From Burkholderiales bacterium (GTDB lineage Bacteria > Pseudomonadota > Gammaproteobacteria > Burkholderiales > Burkholderiaceae_D), in contig JACQDX010000125.1 in NCBI GenBank assembly GCA_016200895.1, forward strand, positions 35,461 to 99,460: a DNA stretch of 64,000 bases, read 5' to 3'. The notes under the pieces are model-generated. The model had not been told where the DNA came from and made no database searches. It saw only the letters and a list, made by a program, of their open reading frames with translations. Each line of letters begins with the position of its first letter. The first letter of the stretch is position 1. Below are positions 35,148 to 44,947 of this stretch, piece after piece. A program made the translations under genes and the position numbers.

Positions 35148-36761
35148 TTAGCGTTTGCTCAGCAGGGGATTGCTGGATTCAGGTTCACCTGGTGCCACCA
35201 GAGGCAGTTTAATCTCAAACCGGGTCCCCTGGCCAACCACACTGCTTGCATGAATACTGCCACCGAGCACATTGGTAATGATATTGAAAGTAATACTCAG
35301 ACCCAGTCCACTGCCACCCTGGCCAAATTTGGTGGTAAAGAAGGGTTCGAATATTCTGTTGATAATGTCAGCCGAAATACCTTTTCCATTGTCGTCAAAA
35401 ATGATGATGACGTGCTCACCCAGTTGTGTGGCAGTGCAGCGCATATGACCCTCTTCACGCCCTTCAAGTCCATGAGCCACAGCATTATTGACCAGGTTGG
35501 TAAAAACCTGGCCCAGCAAACCTGGATAACTGTCTAGCTGTATCTCACCAGGGATATCAAGTTCCAGTGTGAAGGGGGTTTTACGCAGGCTTGAATGCAG
35601 CAGGGCAGTGAGTTCCTGCAACATGACTAGCAAGGCAAATTGCCGGCGCTGCGCACTGGATTGATCGACTGCCACTTGCTTGAAGTCGCCAACCAGATGG
35701 GCAGATTGCTGCAGGCCGCGCAAGAGCAACTTGGTGGAGTCTACTGCCGTGGTTGCATAGCGTGTCAGGTCAGAGCGTTTCATTTTGCCTTCTTCAACCA
35801 TCCTGACCAGATTGCGGGTTTCTTCTTCCAGAGTGCTGGCAACCAGCAGGCAATTGCCTAGCGGGGTATTCAATTCATGTGCCACACCGGCCACCATCGA
35901 ACCCAGTGCTGCCATGCGTTCTACCCTTGCCAGTTCTGCCTGTGCAGAATTCACGTTATTCAGGGCAGCTTCCAGATTTTGGTTCACGGTTTCCAGTTCT
36001 TGCGTACGTTGACGCACCTTGGATTCCAGCGTGCCTGAGTATTCAAGCAATTGCTGATTCTTGATTTCCAGTTCGCCAAAAGATCTTTGCAAAGCTTGAC
36101 GGGTGGCTTCCAGACTCGTTGCCAGATGGCCCAGTTCATCTTCACGGTTCAAGGCAATGGGGTCATTCAGTTCACCATTTGCCAGCCGGTCAGATTCTCC
36201 CATGAGTATCCTGACTGGCTGCACCAGGCGCCATTGCAATACGACCAGAATAAACAAAATGGCCAGTATCAGTGAAAGCACAGCTGTAGTGACATAGCGC
36301 CTGAAGTCTGATGCCAGACTCTCTTGCAGCAAATCTTCTGCCAAGGTTAGCCTGACCTGGCCTATGACCTGACCACCATGCTTGATCTCCCTGACCATGC
36401 TGGTGAAAGGCCCCTTTTGGGTTTGTTTACGGGTATCGTTCTTGATGAATTCTTTGCGGTCGGGCAGGGTGATGACTTCTATGGTGGCTACCCTGGGGTC
36501 GGAATACACCACTTCGCTGGAGATGTTAGCAATCTCGGGGGTGATTTGCCACAAGGGTTCACTCAAGATCACGGAGAGGATTTCGACCAGGCGATTATGA
36601 TCTTCTGCGTTCCTGAGCTGGGCCGCAGTTTCTATAGTATGCAGGTGATATGGGATGAGGATGGCAGCGGGGACGGTTAATCCGAATACAACCGCCAGGA
36701 TAATCGCCAACCTTAGCGTGATCCGGCTGCGTATCGCAGATAATAGATGTCGAAACTGCAT
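35148..36761 (-). CDS. Membrane sensor histidine kinase, orphan
   Basis: A 537-residue histidine kinase with TM1 at about residues 18-40, a periplasmic sensor of about 120 residues ([25 protein letters not shown]...), TM2 at about 166-187, HAMP ([34 protein letters not shown]), a coiled coil and the kinase core. The phospho-acceptor His is in [15 protein letters not shown] box [11 protein letters not shown]1 DDNGKGIS, F box [21 protein letters not shown] at 36761 has AAGGACCTCGCA before it and a short lead to TM1; 36818 and 36833 are other candidates. No response regulator is adjacent, so the partner lies elsewhere. Confidence 0.9.
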   Translation of the reverse strand: MQFRHLLSAIRSRITLRLAIILAVVFGLTVPAAILIPYHLHTIETAAQLRNAEDHNRLVEILSVILSEPLWQITPEIANISSEVVYSDPRVATIEVITLPDRKEFIKNDTRKQTQKGPFTSMVREIKHGGQVIGQVRLTLAEDLLQESLASDFRRYVTTAVLSLILAILFILVVLQWRLVQPVRILMGESDRLANGELNDPIALNREDELGHLATSLEATRQALQRSFGELEIKNQQLLEYSGTLESKVRQRTQELETVNQNLEAALNNVNSAQAELARVERMAALGSMVAGVAHELNTPLGNCLLVASTLEEETRNLVRMVEEGKMKRSDLTRYATTAVDSTKLLLRGLQQSAHLVGDFKQVAVDQSSAQRRQFALLVMLQELTALLHSSLRKTPFTLELDIPGEIQLDSYPGLLGQVFTNLVNNAVAHGLEGREEGHMRCTATQLGEHVIIIFDDNGKGISADIINRIFEPFFTTKFGQGGSGLGLSITFNIITNVLGGSIHASSVVGQGTRFEIKLPLVAPGEPESSNPLLSKR

Positions 36762-37030
36762 TGCGAGGTCCTTGTGCAACACTTCCCGGAGGGTATAGTC
36801 AGGCGGTGCAGAATGCATTTTCTCACCAGACATTCATTTACAGATCAGACATGGATAATTACGCTCGATGATCGCACAAACAATTCTAAAATACTAAAAG
36901 GTTTTTTGCGTTTCAGCAAGTTATGATTCTTGAGTGTTCACTCTGTGTGTTCAAATGTCCCAAAAAGGACAAATTGTTGTTGAGGCGCTTATTTCACGGG
37001 TGTATGTCGGTAAAGAGGAGGTATGCAGAA

Positions 37031-37225
37031 TTACTTGGTTTCGTCTATCCAGGCCATTTGTATGGCTTCCAGTATTTTTTCGCCACCGCGTGTATGGTCG
37101 TCGTCAAATTCCTCCAGATCGACGATCCAGTTGTGCAGGTCAGTGAAACGTACCGTCAGTGGGTCAACGTCAGGGAATTTATCGCAAAGTGCTTCGGCGA
37201 TTCTGAAGGTGTCAGTCCATTTCAT
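37031..37225 (-). CDS. iscX: Fe-S cluster assembly protein IscX
   Basis: A 64-residue acidic protein, the full length of IscX (YfhJ). [43 protein letters not shown] is the characteristic N-terminal block with the iron-binding acidic patch and the IscS-contact surface. IscX binds IscS and modulates cluster synthesis. It is the last gene of the isc operon, 64 bases after fdx. Confidence 0.95.
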   Translation of the reverse strand: MKWTDTFRIAEALCDKFPDVDPLTVRFTDLHNWIVDLEEFDDDHTRGGEKILEAIQMAWIDETK

Positions 37226-37289
37226 GTTGAGCCCACTTTCTATTGATGCTATTGCAAATAGCTAATCACAAAGGTGTGAAAAATCATTG

Positions 37290-37628
37290 TTAATGATTTT
37301 CGCGCGCGTGGTTGATGGTGTATTTGGGGATTTCGATGGTGATATCCTGTTTGCCCAGTTTGACCTGGCAAGACAAACGGGAAGTGGCTTCCAGACCCCA
37401 GGCGGCATCCAGCAAGTCTTCTTCGTCATCAGTAGATTCATTCAATGAATTAAAACCTTCGCGTATGACCACATGACAAGTAGTGCAGGCGCAAGACATT
37501 TCGCAGGCATGCTCGATTTCCACATCACTTTCAACCAGGGCTTCGCACAGTGATTTGCCTTCCGGTGCATCAATGACGGTTCCTTCTGGGCAAAGCTGGG
37601 GGTGTGGCAAGACAATAATTTGTGGCAT
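37290..37628 (-). CDS. fdx: ISC-system [2Fe-2S] ferredoxin
   Basis: A 112-residue adrenodoxin-type ferredoxin that supplies electrons for Fe-S assembly. The cluster Cys motif is EHACEMSCACTTCHVVI (C-x5-C-x2-C) with the fourth Cys in SRLSCQVKL. Start MPQIIVLPHPQLCPEG is typical of ISC ferredoxins. It is 68 bases after hscA and ahead of iscX. Confidence 0.96.
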   Translation of the reverse strand: MPQIIVLPHPQLCPEGTVIDAPEGKSLCEALVESDVEIEHACEMSCACTTCHVVIREGFNSLNESTDDEEDLLDAAWGLEATSRLSCQVKLGKQDITIEIPKYTINHARENH

Positions 37629-37696
37629 GTTGTTCTCGTAATCTAGCTATTTCAATATATATGGGTGCTGCCTGGAGTGATGTCTGACAATATTGT

Positions 37697-39562
37697 TCAG
37701 GCAATCTCGTCCAGTCTTTTTCCAGCCAGTGCACTGCGCACGCTCTGGTCCATGCGGCGGGCTGCAAATTCTTCAGTGCCATCGGCGAGTGCGCTGATGG
37801 CTGCATGCAGTAATTGATGGTCTTTCCCATCCTTGAGCTTGGCGACCTGATCCATCAATGCCTTGATCTGTTCTTGCTCAGCATCATTGAGCAATTGGGC
37901 GTCGCCATTCAGGGCAGATTGGGTCGCCAGCAAAATGCGTTCCGCTTCCACACTTTCTTCACGCAATGCACGTTCTTGCATGTCGGCATCTGCAGAGGTG
38001 AAAGAATCTTGCAACATGCGCGTGATTTCATCATCGGCCAGGCCATAGGATGGCTTGACGGTAATCGCTGCTTCTACGCCAGAGCGCAGTTCGCGTGCAG
38101 ATACTGACAACAATCCATCCGCATCCACCTGATAAGTGATGCGTATACGTGCAGCGCCAGCGGCCATGGCAGGGATGCCGCGCAATTCAAAGCGTGCCAG
38201 CGAGCGGCATTCGCTCACCAGTTCACGTTCGCCTTGCACTACATGGATGGCCATGGCGGTTTGTCCATCTTTGAAGGTGGTAAATTCTTGCGCACGTGCA
38301 CAGGGGATGGTGGAATTGCGCGGTATGACTTTTTCAGCCAGTCCACCCATGGTTTCCACGCCAAGCGACAGCGGGATCACATCCAGCAGCAACCAGTCAT
38401 CACCAGGGGCGCGATTGCCAGCCAGCAGATTTGCCTGTATTGCCGCACCGAGTGCTACGACTTTGTCAGGATCAATGTTGGCCAGCGGTGTAGTCTGGAA
38501 GAATTCACCAACGGCCTTGCGTACATGCGGCATACGCGTTGCACCGCCAACCAGTACCACGCCGTCGATATCATCCACCGTCAGACTGGCATCGCGCAGG
38601 GCTTTGCGGCAAGGTGTGGTGGTTTTCGTTACCAGGTTTTGCGTCATTTCGGCAAATGCTGCTGCGCTGATCTGCAAATGTACGGATTCACCAGAATTGA
38701 GTTTTGCGTCAATAAAGGTGCTTGGCTTGCTGGATAAAATTTCCTTGGCTTCGCGTGCTTTGACCATCAGTGCGCTGGTGTCTTCATCAGACAAAGGTGC
38801 CAGTTTGGATCCTTGCAAAATCCAGCAAAACAGGCGGTGATCAAAATCATCGCCACCCAGGGCGGAATCACCACCAGTAGATAAGACTTCAAATACGCCC
38901 TTGCTCATTTTTAAGATGGAAATATCGAAGGTGCCGCCACCCAGATCATAGACGGCATAGATGCCTTCTGAAGAGTTGTCCAGGCCATAGGCAATTGCCG
39001 CAGCGGTAGGTTCATTCAACAGACGCAAGACATTCAAGCCAGCCAGTTTGGCGGCGTCTTTGGTCGCCTGTCTTTGCGCATCATCAAAATAAGCGGGGAC
39101 GGTAATGACAGCGCCTACCAGATCATCGCCAAGAGCATCTTCTGCCTGTTGGCGCAAGGTTGCCAGAATTTGCGCTGATACTTCTACCGGACTCTTGATG
39201 CCAGCCACAGTCTTGATCTGCACCATGCCGGGTTCATCATGAAAATCATAAGGCAAGTTTTCAGCGTAGGCGATGTCTTTCAAGCCACGGCCCATGAAGC
39301 GCTTGACGGAGGCTATCGTATTCCTTGGGTCATTAGTTTGCTCTGCCTGCGCCTTGAAGCCAATATGAGCATGACCATTTGGCAGGTAGCGTACTACCGA
39401 AGGCAGCAGAGGGCGGCCTTCTTCATCATTCAATACTTCAGGGATACTATTGCGTACGGTTGCAACCAGGGAGTTGGTAGTGCCCAGATCTATGCCTACT
39501 GCCAACCTGTGCTGGTGTGGAGCGGTGGACATGCCAGGTTCAGAAATCTGCAGTAATGCCAT
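37697..39562 (-). CDS. hscA: Fe-S assembly chaperone HscA (Hsp70 family)
   Basis: A 621-residue Hsp70. The ATPase domain begins at [13 protein letters not shown] (about residue 22) with phosphate loops [12 protein letters not shown] and [12 protein letters not shown]; the substrate-binding domain starts after [14 protein letters not shown]. It binds the LPPVK motif of IscU with HscB and promotes cluster transfer. It is about the expected 620 residues. No good ribosome site precedes the ATG at 39562; translation may be coupled to hscB, 72 bases upstream. Confidence 0.97.
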   Translation of the reverse strand: MALLQISEPGMSTAPHQHRLAVGIDLGTTNSLVATVRNSIPEVLNDEEGRPLLPSVVRYLPNGHAHIGFKAQAEQTNDPRNTIASVKRFMGRGLKDIAYAENLPYDFHDEPGMVQIKTVAGIKSPVEVSAQILATLRQQAEDALGDDLVGAVITVPAYFDDAQRQATKDAAKLAGLNVLRLLNEPTAAAIAYGLDNSSEGIYAVYDLGGGTFDISILKMSKGVFEVLSTGGDSALGGDDFDHRLFCWILQGSKLAPLSDEDTSALMVKAREAKEILSSKPSTFIDAKLNSGESVHLQISAAAFAEMTQNLVTKTTTPCRKALRDASLTVDDIDGVVLVGGATRMPHVRKAVGEFFQTTPLANIDPDKVVALGAAIQANLLAGNRAPGDDWLLLDVIPLSLGVETMGGLAEKVIPRNSTIPCARAQEFTTFKDGQTAMAIHVVQGERELVSECRSLARFELRGIPAMAAGAARIRITYQVDADGLLSVSARELRSGVEAAITVKPSYGLADDEITRMLQDSFTSADADMQERALREESVEAERILLATQSALNGDAQLLNDAEQEQIKALMDQVAKLKDGKDHQLLHAAISALADGTEEFAARRMDQSVRSALAGKRLDEIA

Positions 39563-39634
39563 GATGAAATGGGGGATGGCTAAGCATCTAAAAAGGGCAA
39601 ATCAGCATAGCCGTATTTGCCGGGTTATTCGAAA

Positions 39635-40138
39635 TTACTCTTCGAGTGCAGCGATGTCGGCAATAAATTTTTCCAGAAACATGCAGGTGCGGATTTGCAG
39701 TGCAGCTTCTTCAAAGTTACCCAGGTCTATCGAGTTACCAACTGCATGCAATTGCGTTCTTAGGGCGCTGTTCAGTTCGCGTTCCAGACGTAGCAAGGCA
39801 GCTTCATTATTATCCTGGCGCGCGTCATCAAAGGATTCGCGCCATTCCATCTGCTGCATTAAAAATGCACTGGGCATAGAGGTGTTGGATTCTGTCTGTA
39901 AATCCACACCCTGCAATTCACAAAGATAACGTGCGCGTTTCAGTGGCTTTTTTAGTGTTTGATAAGCTTCATTGGCCCTGGTTGCCCATTGCATGGCGAC
40001 ACGTTTTTCAGCTTCGCTGGCTTGCACGAACTTGTCCGGGTGCACCTGGTTTTGCACCTCGCGGTAAGCTGCATCCAATTGTCCCTGATCAAGTGCAAAC
40101 TGCTGCGGCAACTGAAACAGCTCAAAATGATTCTGCAT
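39635..40138 (-). CDS. hscB: Fe-S assembly co-chaperone HscB
   Basis: A 167-residue J-type co-chaperone that stimulates HscA. The J domain has the HPD motif at residues 33-35 (NQVHPDKFVQAS); the C-terminal part (MEWRESFDDARQDNNEAALLRL) forms the three-helix IscU-binding domain. The longer frame to 40180 overlaps iscA; the ATG at 40138 starts exactly at MQNHFELFQLP. It is 11 bases after the iscA stop. Confidence 0.96.
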   Translation of the reverse strand: MQNHFELFQLPQQFALDQGQLDAAYREVQNQVHPDKFVQASEAEKRVAMQWATRANEAYQTLKKPLKRARYLCELQGVDLQTESNTSMPSAFLMQQMEWRESFDDARQDNNEAALLRLERELNSALRTQLHAVGNSIDLGNFEEAALQIRTCMFLEKFIADIAALEE

Positions 40139-40149
40139 CTGCGCCAGCC

Positions 40150-40473
40150 TTAAATCCTGAAGCTTTCGCCGCAACCGCATTCGTCTTTGACGTTGGGGTT
40201 GTAGAATTTAAAGCCTTCGTTCAAGCCCTCGCGGGCAAAATCCAGCTCGGTACCATCGATATAAGGCAGGCTTTTAGGGTCAACAAATACCTTTACGCCA
40301 TGCGATTCAAAAATCTGGTCGTCGTTGCCGACTTCATCCACATACTCAAGCTTGTAAGCCATGCCCGAGCAGCCGGTTGTACGTACCCCAAAGCGCAGAC
40401 CTATGCCTTTGCCGCGACGTTCCATATAACGGGTCACATGTTTTGCCGCTTTTTCTGTGAGTGTGATAGCCAT
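40150..40473 (-). CDS. iscA: Fe-S assembly protein IscA
   Basis: A 107-residue A-type carrier. The three cluster cysteines are in [17 protein letters not shown] and [11 protein letters not shown] (C-x-C). It accepts or stores Fe or Fe-S and delivers [4Fe-4S] clusters. The open frame extends upstream into iscU (to 40800), which could lead to a false 216-residue product; the correct ATG is 40471-40473, where [13 protein letters not shown] begins. TGGAATAAAT precedes it. Confidence 0.96.
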   Translation of the reverse strand: MAITLTEKAAKHVTRYMERRGKGIGLRFGVRTTGCSGMAYKLEYVDEVGNDDQIFESHGVKVFVDPKSLPYIDGTELDFAREGLNEGFKFYNPNVKDECGCGESFRI

Positions 40474-40543
40474 ATTTATTCCAGTTTTTTTTGCTACTAA
40501 ACTTTTGTTGCCGGTTTTCTTGAAACGAATCTTGAAACTAATT

Positions 40544-40939
40544 TCAGGCGCTTTGTTCAGCGCTGTGTTTGTTTTTGTAATCCAGCACAGCAGCCTTGAT
40601 TGCGTCTTCTGCCAGAATGGAGCAATGGATTTTGACGGGAGGCAGTGCCAGTTCTTCAGCAATTGCCGTGTTCTTGATTTCCAAAGCCTGATCCAGTGTC
40701 TTGCCCTTGACCCATTCAGTGACCAGTGAAGAAGAGGCAATCGCAGAGCCGCAACCATAAGTCTTGAATTTGGCATCCTGAATGACGCCATCTGCGCCAA
40801 CCTTGATTTGCAACTTCATGACGTCGCCGCAAGCAGGTGCGCCGACCATGCCAGTACCTACGGTGTCATCACCTTTTTCAAAGGCGCCGACATTACGTGG
40901 ATTTTCATAGTGATCCAACACTTTTTCAGAGTAAGCCAT
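40544..40939 (-). CDS. iscU: Fe-S scaffold protein IscU
   Basis: A 131-residue scaffold on which IscS-derived sulfur and iron form clusters. Ligand residues are in [13 protein letters not shown] (Cys, Asp), [11 protein letters not shown] (Cys) and [15 protein letters not shown] (His, Cys); LPPVK is the HscA-binding motif. N-terminus [18 protein letters not shown] is canonical. AAGGAGCATCAAA precedes the ATG. It is between iscS (60 bases) and iscA (70 bases). Confidence 0.98.
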   Translation of the reverse strand: MAYSEKVLDHYENPRNVGAFEKGDDTVGTGMVGAPACGDVMKLQIKVGADGVIQDAKFKTYGCGSAIASSSLVTEWVKGKTLDQALEIKNTAIAEELALPPVKIHCSILAEDAIKAAVLDYKNKHSAEQSA

Positions 40940-40999
40940 TTTGATGCTCCTTGATTTATTTTAAATGCGTTTTTTAAAAATACGCATTCAATAATTGAA

Positions 41000-42253
41000 T
41001 TAATGCGCAGCCCACTGAATAGTGGAAATATCAATACCGTCCTTGTACATATCCCAAAGAGGTGACAATTCACGCAATTTGGCAACTTTGGTCTTGAGCA
41101 AGTCTATCGTAAAGTCGATATCTTCTTCTGTCGTGAAGCGACCGATGGTGAAGCGTATCGAGCTGTGTGCCAGTTCATCGCTACGGCCCAGTGCGCGCAG
41201 TACATACGACGGTTCCAGGCTGGCAGAGGTACATGCAGAGCCGGACGATACTGCAATATCCTTGATCGCCATGATCAGGGATTCGCCTTCAACATAGTTG
41301 AAGCTGACATTCAGGTTATGCGGCACACGGTGTTCCATGTCGCCATTGATATAGGTTTCTTCGATTTCTTGCAGGCCTTTTGCCAGGCGGTCACGCATGG
41401 TGCGTACGTGTGCCAGTTCGCTTTCCATTTCTTCCTTGGCAATACGGAATGCTTCGCCCATGCCGACAATTTGATGGGTTGCCAGTGTTCCAGAGCGGAA
41501 GCCGCGCTCATGACCGCCGCCATGCATCTGTGCTTCCAGGCGTACACGTGGTTTGCGGCGTATGTACAGCGCGCCTATGCCTTTTGGGCCATAGGATTTG
41601 TGGGCAGAGAAAGAAACCAGATCAACCTTGGTATTTTCCAGGTCGATATACACTTTGCCAGTGGCCTGGGCTGCGTCGGAATGGAATACAATGCCTTTTT
41701 CGCGGCACAGCTCACCAATCTCAGCGATAGGCTGGATGACTCCAATTTCATTGTTCACCCACATGACGGACACCAGTATGGTGTCAGGGCGTATGGCAGC
41801 TTTCAATTGTTCTACCGTAATCAAACCATCATCACCTGGTTGCAAGTAAGTGGCTTCAAAGCCCTGGCGTTCCAGTTCACGCACGGTATCCAGCACCGCT
41901 TTGTGCTCAGTCTTGACCGTGATGATGTGCTTGCCTTTGGACTTGTAAAAGTTTGCCGCACCCTTTAGAGCCAGGTTATTGCTTTCTGTCGCGCCGGAAG
42001 TCCAGATGATTTCACGGGGATCAGCATTGACCAGGTCCGCAACCTGCGCGCGTGCATCTTCCACTGCTTTTTCAGCATCCCAGCCATACATATGGCTGCG
42101 TGATGCCGGGTTGCCATATTGTGCGCGCAAGAAAGGAATCATCTTGTCAGCGACGCGTGGGTCAACTGGCGTCGTCGCCGAATAATCCATGTAGATAGGG
42201 AAATGCGGTGACTTCAAGGTGTCGAGCAGGCTTTTTTCCAAGGGGGCGTTCAT
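41000..42253 (-). CDS. iscS: Cysteine desulfurase IscS
   Basis: A 417-residue PLP enzyme that takes sulfur from cysteine and passes it to IscU and tRNA-thiolation partners. [17 protein letters not shown] and [14 protein letters not shown] are family blocks; the PLP lysine is Lys219 in [12 protein letters not shown]; the mobile persulfide Cys lies in [16 protein letters not shown]. The C-terminal [21 protein letters not shown] is the IscU-docking tail of group I enzymes. About 12 extra N-terminal residues precede the E. coli-like start ([15 protein letters not shown]). It follows iscR by 16 bases. Confidence 0.98.
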   Translation of the reverse strand: MNAPLEKSLLDTLKSPHFPIYMDYSATTPVDPRVADKMIPFLRAQYGNPASRSHMYGWDAEKAVEDARAQVADLVNADPREIIWTSGATESNNLALKGAANFYKSKGKHIITVKTEHKAVLDTVRELERQGFEATYLQPGDDGLITVEQLKAAIRPDTILVSVMWVNNEIGVIQPIAEIGELCREKGIVFHSDAAQATGKVYIDLENTKVDLVSFSAHKSYGPKGIGALYIRRKPRVRLEAQMHGGGHERGFRSGTLATHQIVGMGEAFRIAKEEMESELAHVRTMRDRLAKGLQEIEETYINGDMEHRVPHNLNVSFNYVEGESLIMAIKDIAVSSGSACTSASLEPSYVLRALGRSDELAHSSIRFTIGRFTTEEDIDFTIDLLKTKVAKLRELSPLWDMYKDGIDISTIQWAAH

Positions 42254-42269
42254 TCAAAACTCCAAATAT

Positions 42270-42752
42270 TCAAGAGGCAATGTGGCTGGCATGCGAGTGG
42301 TGCATGACGACTACATGGTTTTCTGATGCTTTCTGTCTTTGCTGATTGACTAAATCCTGGAGCGAAACAGAATCCAGGTAATCGACCATTTTGGCGTTCA
42401 GCGTCGCCCACAGGTCGTGCGTCATGCAGTGCAGGCCATTTTCATGGTCGCTGCCATGACAATTGCCCTTGCCACCGCATTGCGTTGCGTCAAGAGGTTC
42501 ATCAACTGCGATAATAATATCGGCAACGGTGACATTTTGTGCCTTGCGGGCAAGATTGTAGCCGCCGCCAGGTCCGCGTACGGATTCAACGATTTCATGG
42601 CGACGCAATTTCCCAAATAATTGTTCAAGATAGGACAGGGAAATGTCCTGACGCTGGCTGATGCCAGCCAGCGTCACTGGTCCCTTATCCTGGCGCAGAG
42701 CCAGATCTATCATTGCCGTCACGGCAAAACGTCCTTTGGTGGTCAGTCGCAT
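42270..42752 (-). CDS. iscR: Rrf2-family regulator IscR
   Basis: A 160-residue Rrf2 winged-helix regulator. MRLTTKGRFAVTAMIDLALRQDKGPVTLAGISQRQDISLSYLEQLFGKLRRHEIVESVRGPGGGY is the DNA-binding domain. Cysteines for a [2Fe-2S] cluster are in DATQCGGKGNCHGSDHENGLHC (C-x5-C-x11-C spacing or near), and the His that is the fourth ligand in E. coli follows in the same loop. With its cluster it represses the isc operon. It is first in the operon, and a matching site lies at 42800-42824. Confidence 0.96.
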   Translation of the reverse strand: MRLTTKGRFAVTAMIDLALRQDKGPVTLAGISQRQDISLSYLEQLFGKLRRHEIVESVRGPGGGYNLARKAQNVTVADIIIAVDEPLDATQCGGKGNCHGSDHENGLHCMTHDLWATLNAKMVDYLDSVSLQDLVNQQRQKASENHVVVMHHSHASHIAS

Positions 42753-42799
42753 ATGTTACTCCGGAGATACTCCACGCAAGAAAAAGCTGAATGCCCTGA

Positions 42800-42848
42800 G
42801 TTGTTGAGCATTTTAGTCAAGTATAGCAAACTTGAGTAATTTTGTCAG
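42800..42848 (-). promoter_or_regulatory. isc operon promoter with type-1-like IscR site
   Basis: On the minus strand, -35 CTGACA (42848-42843), a 17-base spacer and -10 TATACT (42825-42820) form a good sigma-70 promoter. The 25-base stretch at 42824-42800 starts ATACTTGACTAAAAT and matches about 21 of 25 positions of the type-1 IscR consensus (ATASYYGACTRWWWYAGTCRRSTAT), overlapping -10 and the start point. This predicts repression by cluster-loaded IscR. Confidence 0.7.
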
Positions 42849-42856
42849 GAATAGGC

Positions 42857-43153
42857 TTATAGTGAGGAGGGGGATGCCAGGTGAGCTTTACGCTCTGCGG
42901 TGTAGTGCCACCAGGCCAGAGGTGGCTCGCCGTCCATGAATTTTACTATGGAAATGAAAACGTCGTAGACACAGGGGTCGTGTCTGACTTTGGTCGCGGC
43001 ACAAAGTTCATCGTACATCTGATAGGGATTGCGCCCTTTCAATTGCTGTGGATCAGTAATGCCCAGTACATGTAAATCGGCAACCGTTGCCTTGCCGACG
43101 TTTGGCAATTGCTCCAATTGACTGATGTCAGCGCAAGTAAGTGCTTTTTTCAT
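42857..43153 (-). CDS. Helix-hairpin-helix protein (Cdd1/pathogenicity-locus type)
   Basis: A 98-residue protein of the small helix-hairpin-helix family annotated as Cdd1 ('pathogenicity locus'). LEQLPNVGKATVADLHVLGITDPQQLKGRNPYQMYDELCA (about residues 13-52) is the HhH motif; PCVYDVFISIVKFMDGEPPLAWWHYTAERK is the conserved C-terminal block. It is related to the C-terminal domain of TfoX and probably binds DNA or protein. It ends nine bases before the -35 element of the isc promoter and is transcribed the same way. Confidence 0.88.
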   Translation of the reverse strand: MKKALTCADISQLEQLPNVGKATVADLHVLGITDPQQLKGRNPYQMYDELCAATKVRHDPCVYDVFISIVKFMDGEPPLAWWHYTAERKAHLASPSSL

Positions 43154-43229
43154 AAATCTTTTTGCTGCTCCTGCTAAGCAAGTTCCTGAATAAGAAATTG
43201 TAAGGCGAATTCTCTACGCTATAAAGTCA

Positions 43230-43251
43230 AAGACCGCCAAATGGCGGTCTT
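43230..43251 (-). terminator. Hairpin terminator after the aldehyde dehydrogenase gene
   Basis: AAGACCGCCA (43230-43239) and TGGCGGTCTT (43242-43251) form a perfect 10-bp stem, 36 bases past the gene's stop. On the minus strand TGACTTTAT follows, so the T-tract is weak but the stem is strong. Confidence 0.65.
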
Positions 43252-43287
43252 CTTGAAGAAAATTTAAGCTAATACATTTGATCTGGA

Positions 43288-44799
43288 TCAAATATCAAAG
43301 CTGATACCTTGTGCCAACGGCAGAGAATTGCTGTAATTGAAGGTATTGGTGGTGCGACGCATATAGGCTTTCCATGCATCAGAGCCAGATTCACGGCCGC
43401 CGCCAGTTTCTTTCTCTCCACCAAATGCGCCACCAATTTCTGCGCCTGAAGGGCCGATATTGACATTGGCGATACCGCAGTCACTGCCAGCAGCAGAAAC
43501 AAAGGTTTCAGCTTCACGCAGGTCGGTTGTGAATATCGAAGATGATAAACCTTGCGGTACTTCATTATTCAAGCTGATGGCTTGTTGCAAATCGTTGTAA
43601 CGCACGATGTACATGATGGGCGCAAAGGTTTCATGGTGCATGGAGGCAGTCTGGTCTGGCATTTCTACCAAAGCCGGGCTGACATAATAGCCATTTTCAT
43701 TGCCAGCAACTACTGTGCGTTCGCCGCCAAACACTTGACCTTGTTCGGATTTGGCAATCGCCAAAGCACTTTGCATGGCATCGAAAGAAGCTGCATCAAT
43801 CAATGGGCCGACCAGGGTAGTTTTTTCCAGAGGGTTGCCGACAGGCAGGCCTGCATAGATCTTCTTCAGGCGCGGTACCAGCGTGTCATAAATACTGTCA
43901 TGCACAAACAGGCGGCGCAGGGTAGTGCAGCGTTGACCAGCAGTGCCAACAGCAGAGAAGGTGATGGCACGAACAGCCATTTCCAGATCTGCGCTTGGTG
44001 CCACGATCATGGCGTTATTGCCACCCAGTTCGAGAATAGTACGTGTTAAACGCTTGGCGCAGACTTCCGCAACCTGACGGCCCATACGGGTGCTGCCAGT
44101 GGCGCTGACCAGGGCGATGCGCTTGTCTTCTACCATTTGCGCGCCGGTATCGCGTCCACCGATGATCAATTCAGCCAGGCCAGCCGGGGCATCGCTGCCA
44201 AAACGGGCAACTGCCTTCATGAACAGGGCGTGGGTCGCGATGGCTGTCAGCGGGGTTTTCTCAGATGGTTTCCAGGTCACGCTATTGCCGCAGACAAAAG
44301 CCAGTGCGGCATTCCAGGCCCAGACGGCGACCGGAAAATTGAAGGCGGAAATCACGCCCACTACACCTATAGGGTGCCATTGTTCCATCATGCGATGACC
44401 AGGACGCTCAGAGGCGATCGTCAGGCCATACAACTGGCGCGAAAGACCAACGGCGAAATCGCAGATATCGATCATTTCCTGTACCTCGCCCAGGCCCTCT
44501 TGCAGGATTTTGCCTGCTTCCAGTGTCACCAACTGACCCAGTGCCAGTTTATGGGTGCGCAATTCTTCACCAAACAGGCGCACCAGTTCTCCGCGGCGCG
44601 GTGCCGGTACATTGCGCCATTGCAAAAATGCAGCATGGGCGCGGTCTACTCGCTGTTTGACTTCTGTTGCCGTATCAGCGCGCAGGCTGGCCAGGTTTTT
44701 GCCGTTTATGGGGGAGATGCTGTGAATGTCGCTTCCCTGATAATCACTCAATTTGATATCGAGTTCTTTCAGTATTGCTTGCAAAGTGGTGTTTTCCAT
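43288..44799 (-). CDS. amaB: Alpha-aminoadipic semialdehyde / piperidine-6-carboxylate dehydrogenase (ALDH7)
   Basis: A 503-residue aldehyde dehydrogenase of the ALDH7 (antiquitin-like) class. The catalytic Cys lies in GTAGQRCTTLRRLFVHDS and the general-base Glu in LELGGNNAMIV. WHPIGVVGVISAFNFPVAVWAWNAALAFVCGN, IGGRDTG and the C-terminal GGGRESGSDAWKAYMRRTTNTFNYS are the ALDH7 signatures. It oxidises L-2-aminoadipate 6-semialdehyde (from piperidine-6-carboxylate) to aminoadipate with NAD+. GAGG precedes the ATG by eight bases. It is downstream of the lysine dehydrogenase-like gene, separated by a 16-bp hairpin. Confidence 0.93.
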   Translation of the reverse strand: MENTTLQAILKELDIKLSDYQGSDIHSISPINGKNLASLRADTATEVKQRVDRAHAAFLQWRNVPAPRRGELVRLFGEELRTHKLALGQLVTLEAGKILQEGLGEVQEMIDICDFAVGLSRQLYGLTIASERPGHRMMEQWHPIGVVGVISAFNFPVAVWAWNAALAFVCGNSVTWKPSEKTPLTAIATHALFMKAVARFGSDAPAGLAELIIGGRDTGAQMVEDKRIALVSATGSTRMGRQVAEVCAKRLTRTILELGGNNAMIVAPSADLEMAVRAITFSAVGTAGQRCTTLRRLFVHDSIYDTLVPRLKKIYAGLPVGNPLEKTTLVGPLIDAASFDAMQSALAIAKSEQGQVFGGERTVVAGNENGYYVSPALVEMPDQTASMHHETFAPIMYIVRYNDLQQAISLNNEVPQGLSSSIFTTDLREAETFVSAAGSDCGIANVNIGPSGAEIGGAFGGEKETGGGRESGSDAWKAYMRRTTNTFNYSNSLPLAQGISFDI

Positions 44800-44823
44800 C
44801 TTGTTTGCCTCGGTACGTTTTTA

Positions 44824-44860
44824 GCAAATACAGGCTTTCTTTTGGAAAGCCTGTATTTGC
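44824..44860 (-). other. Perfect 16-bp intercistronic hairpin
   Basis: GCAAATACAGGCTTTC (44824-44839) and GAAAGCCTGTATTTGC (44845-44860) pair without mismatch around a five-base loop. It lies between the lysine dehydrogenase stop and the amaB start, 24 bases before the amaB ATG. No T-tract follows on either strand, so an mRNA-processing or stability element is more likely than a terminator. Confidence 0.8.
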
Positions 44861-44947
44861 TGCAGTTTATTGGATAGGTTTGATGCCGTGCGCATATTGT
44901 AGCGCTGGCAGCGAACTTATGCGCGCTTTGGTAGATGGACGCAGTGA

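Noticed and set aside
40150..40800. A 216-residue reading of the iscA frame
   Set aside because: The upstream half overlaps iscU in another frame; IscA homology starts at 40473.
41165..41968. A 267-codon plus-strand frame opposite iscS
   Set aside because: Antisense shadow of iscS, with no recognisable domain.
44824..44860. Intercistronic hairpin as a transcription terminator
   Set aside because: No T-tract on either strand, and the second gene of the pair needs read-through.
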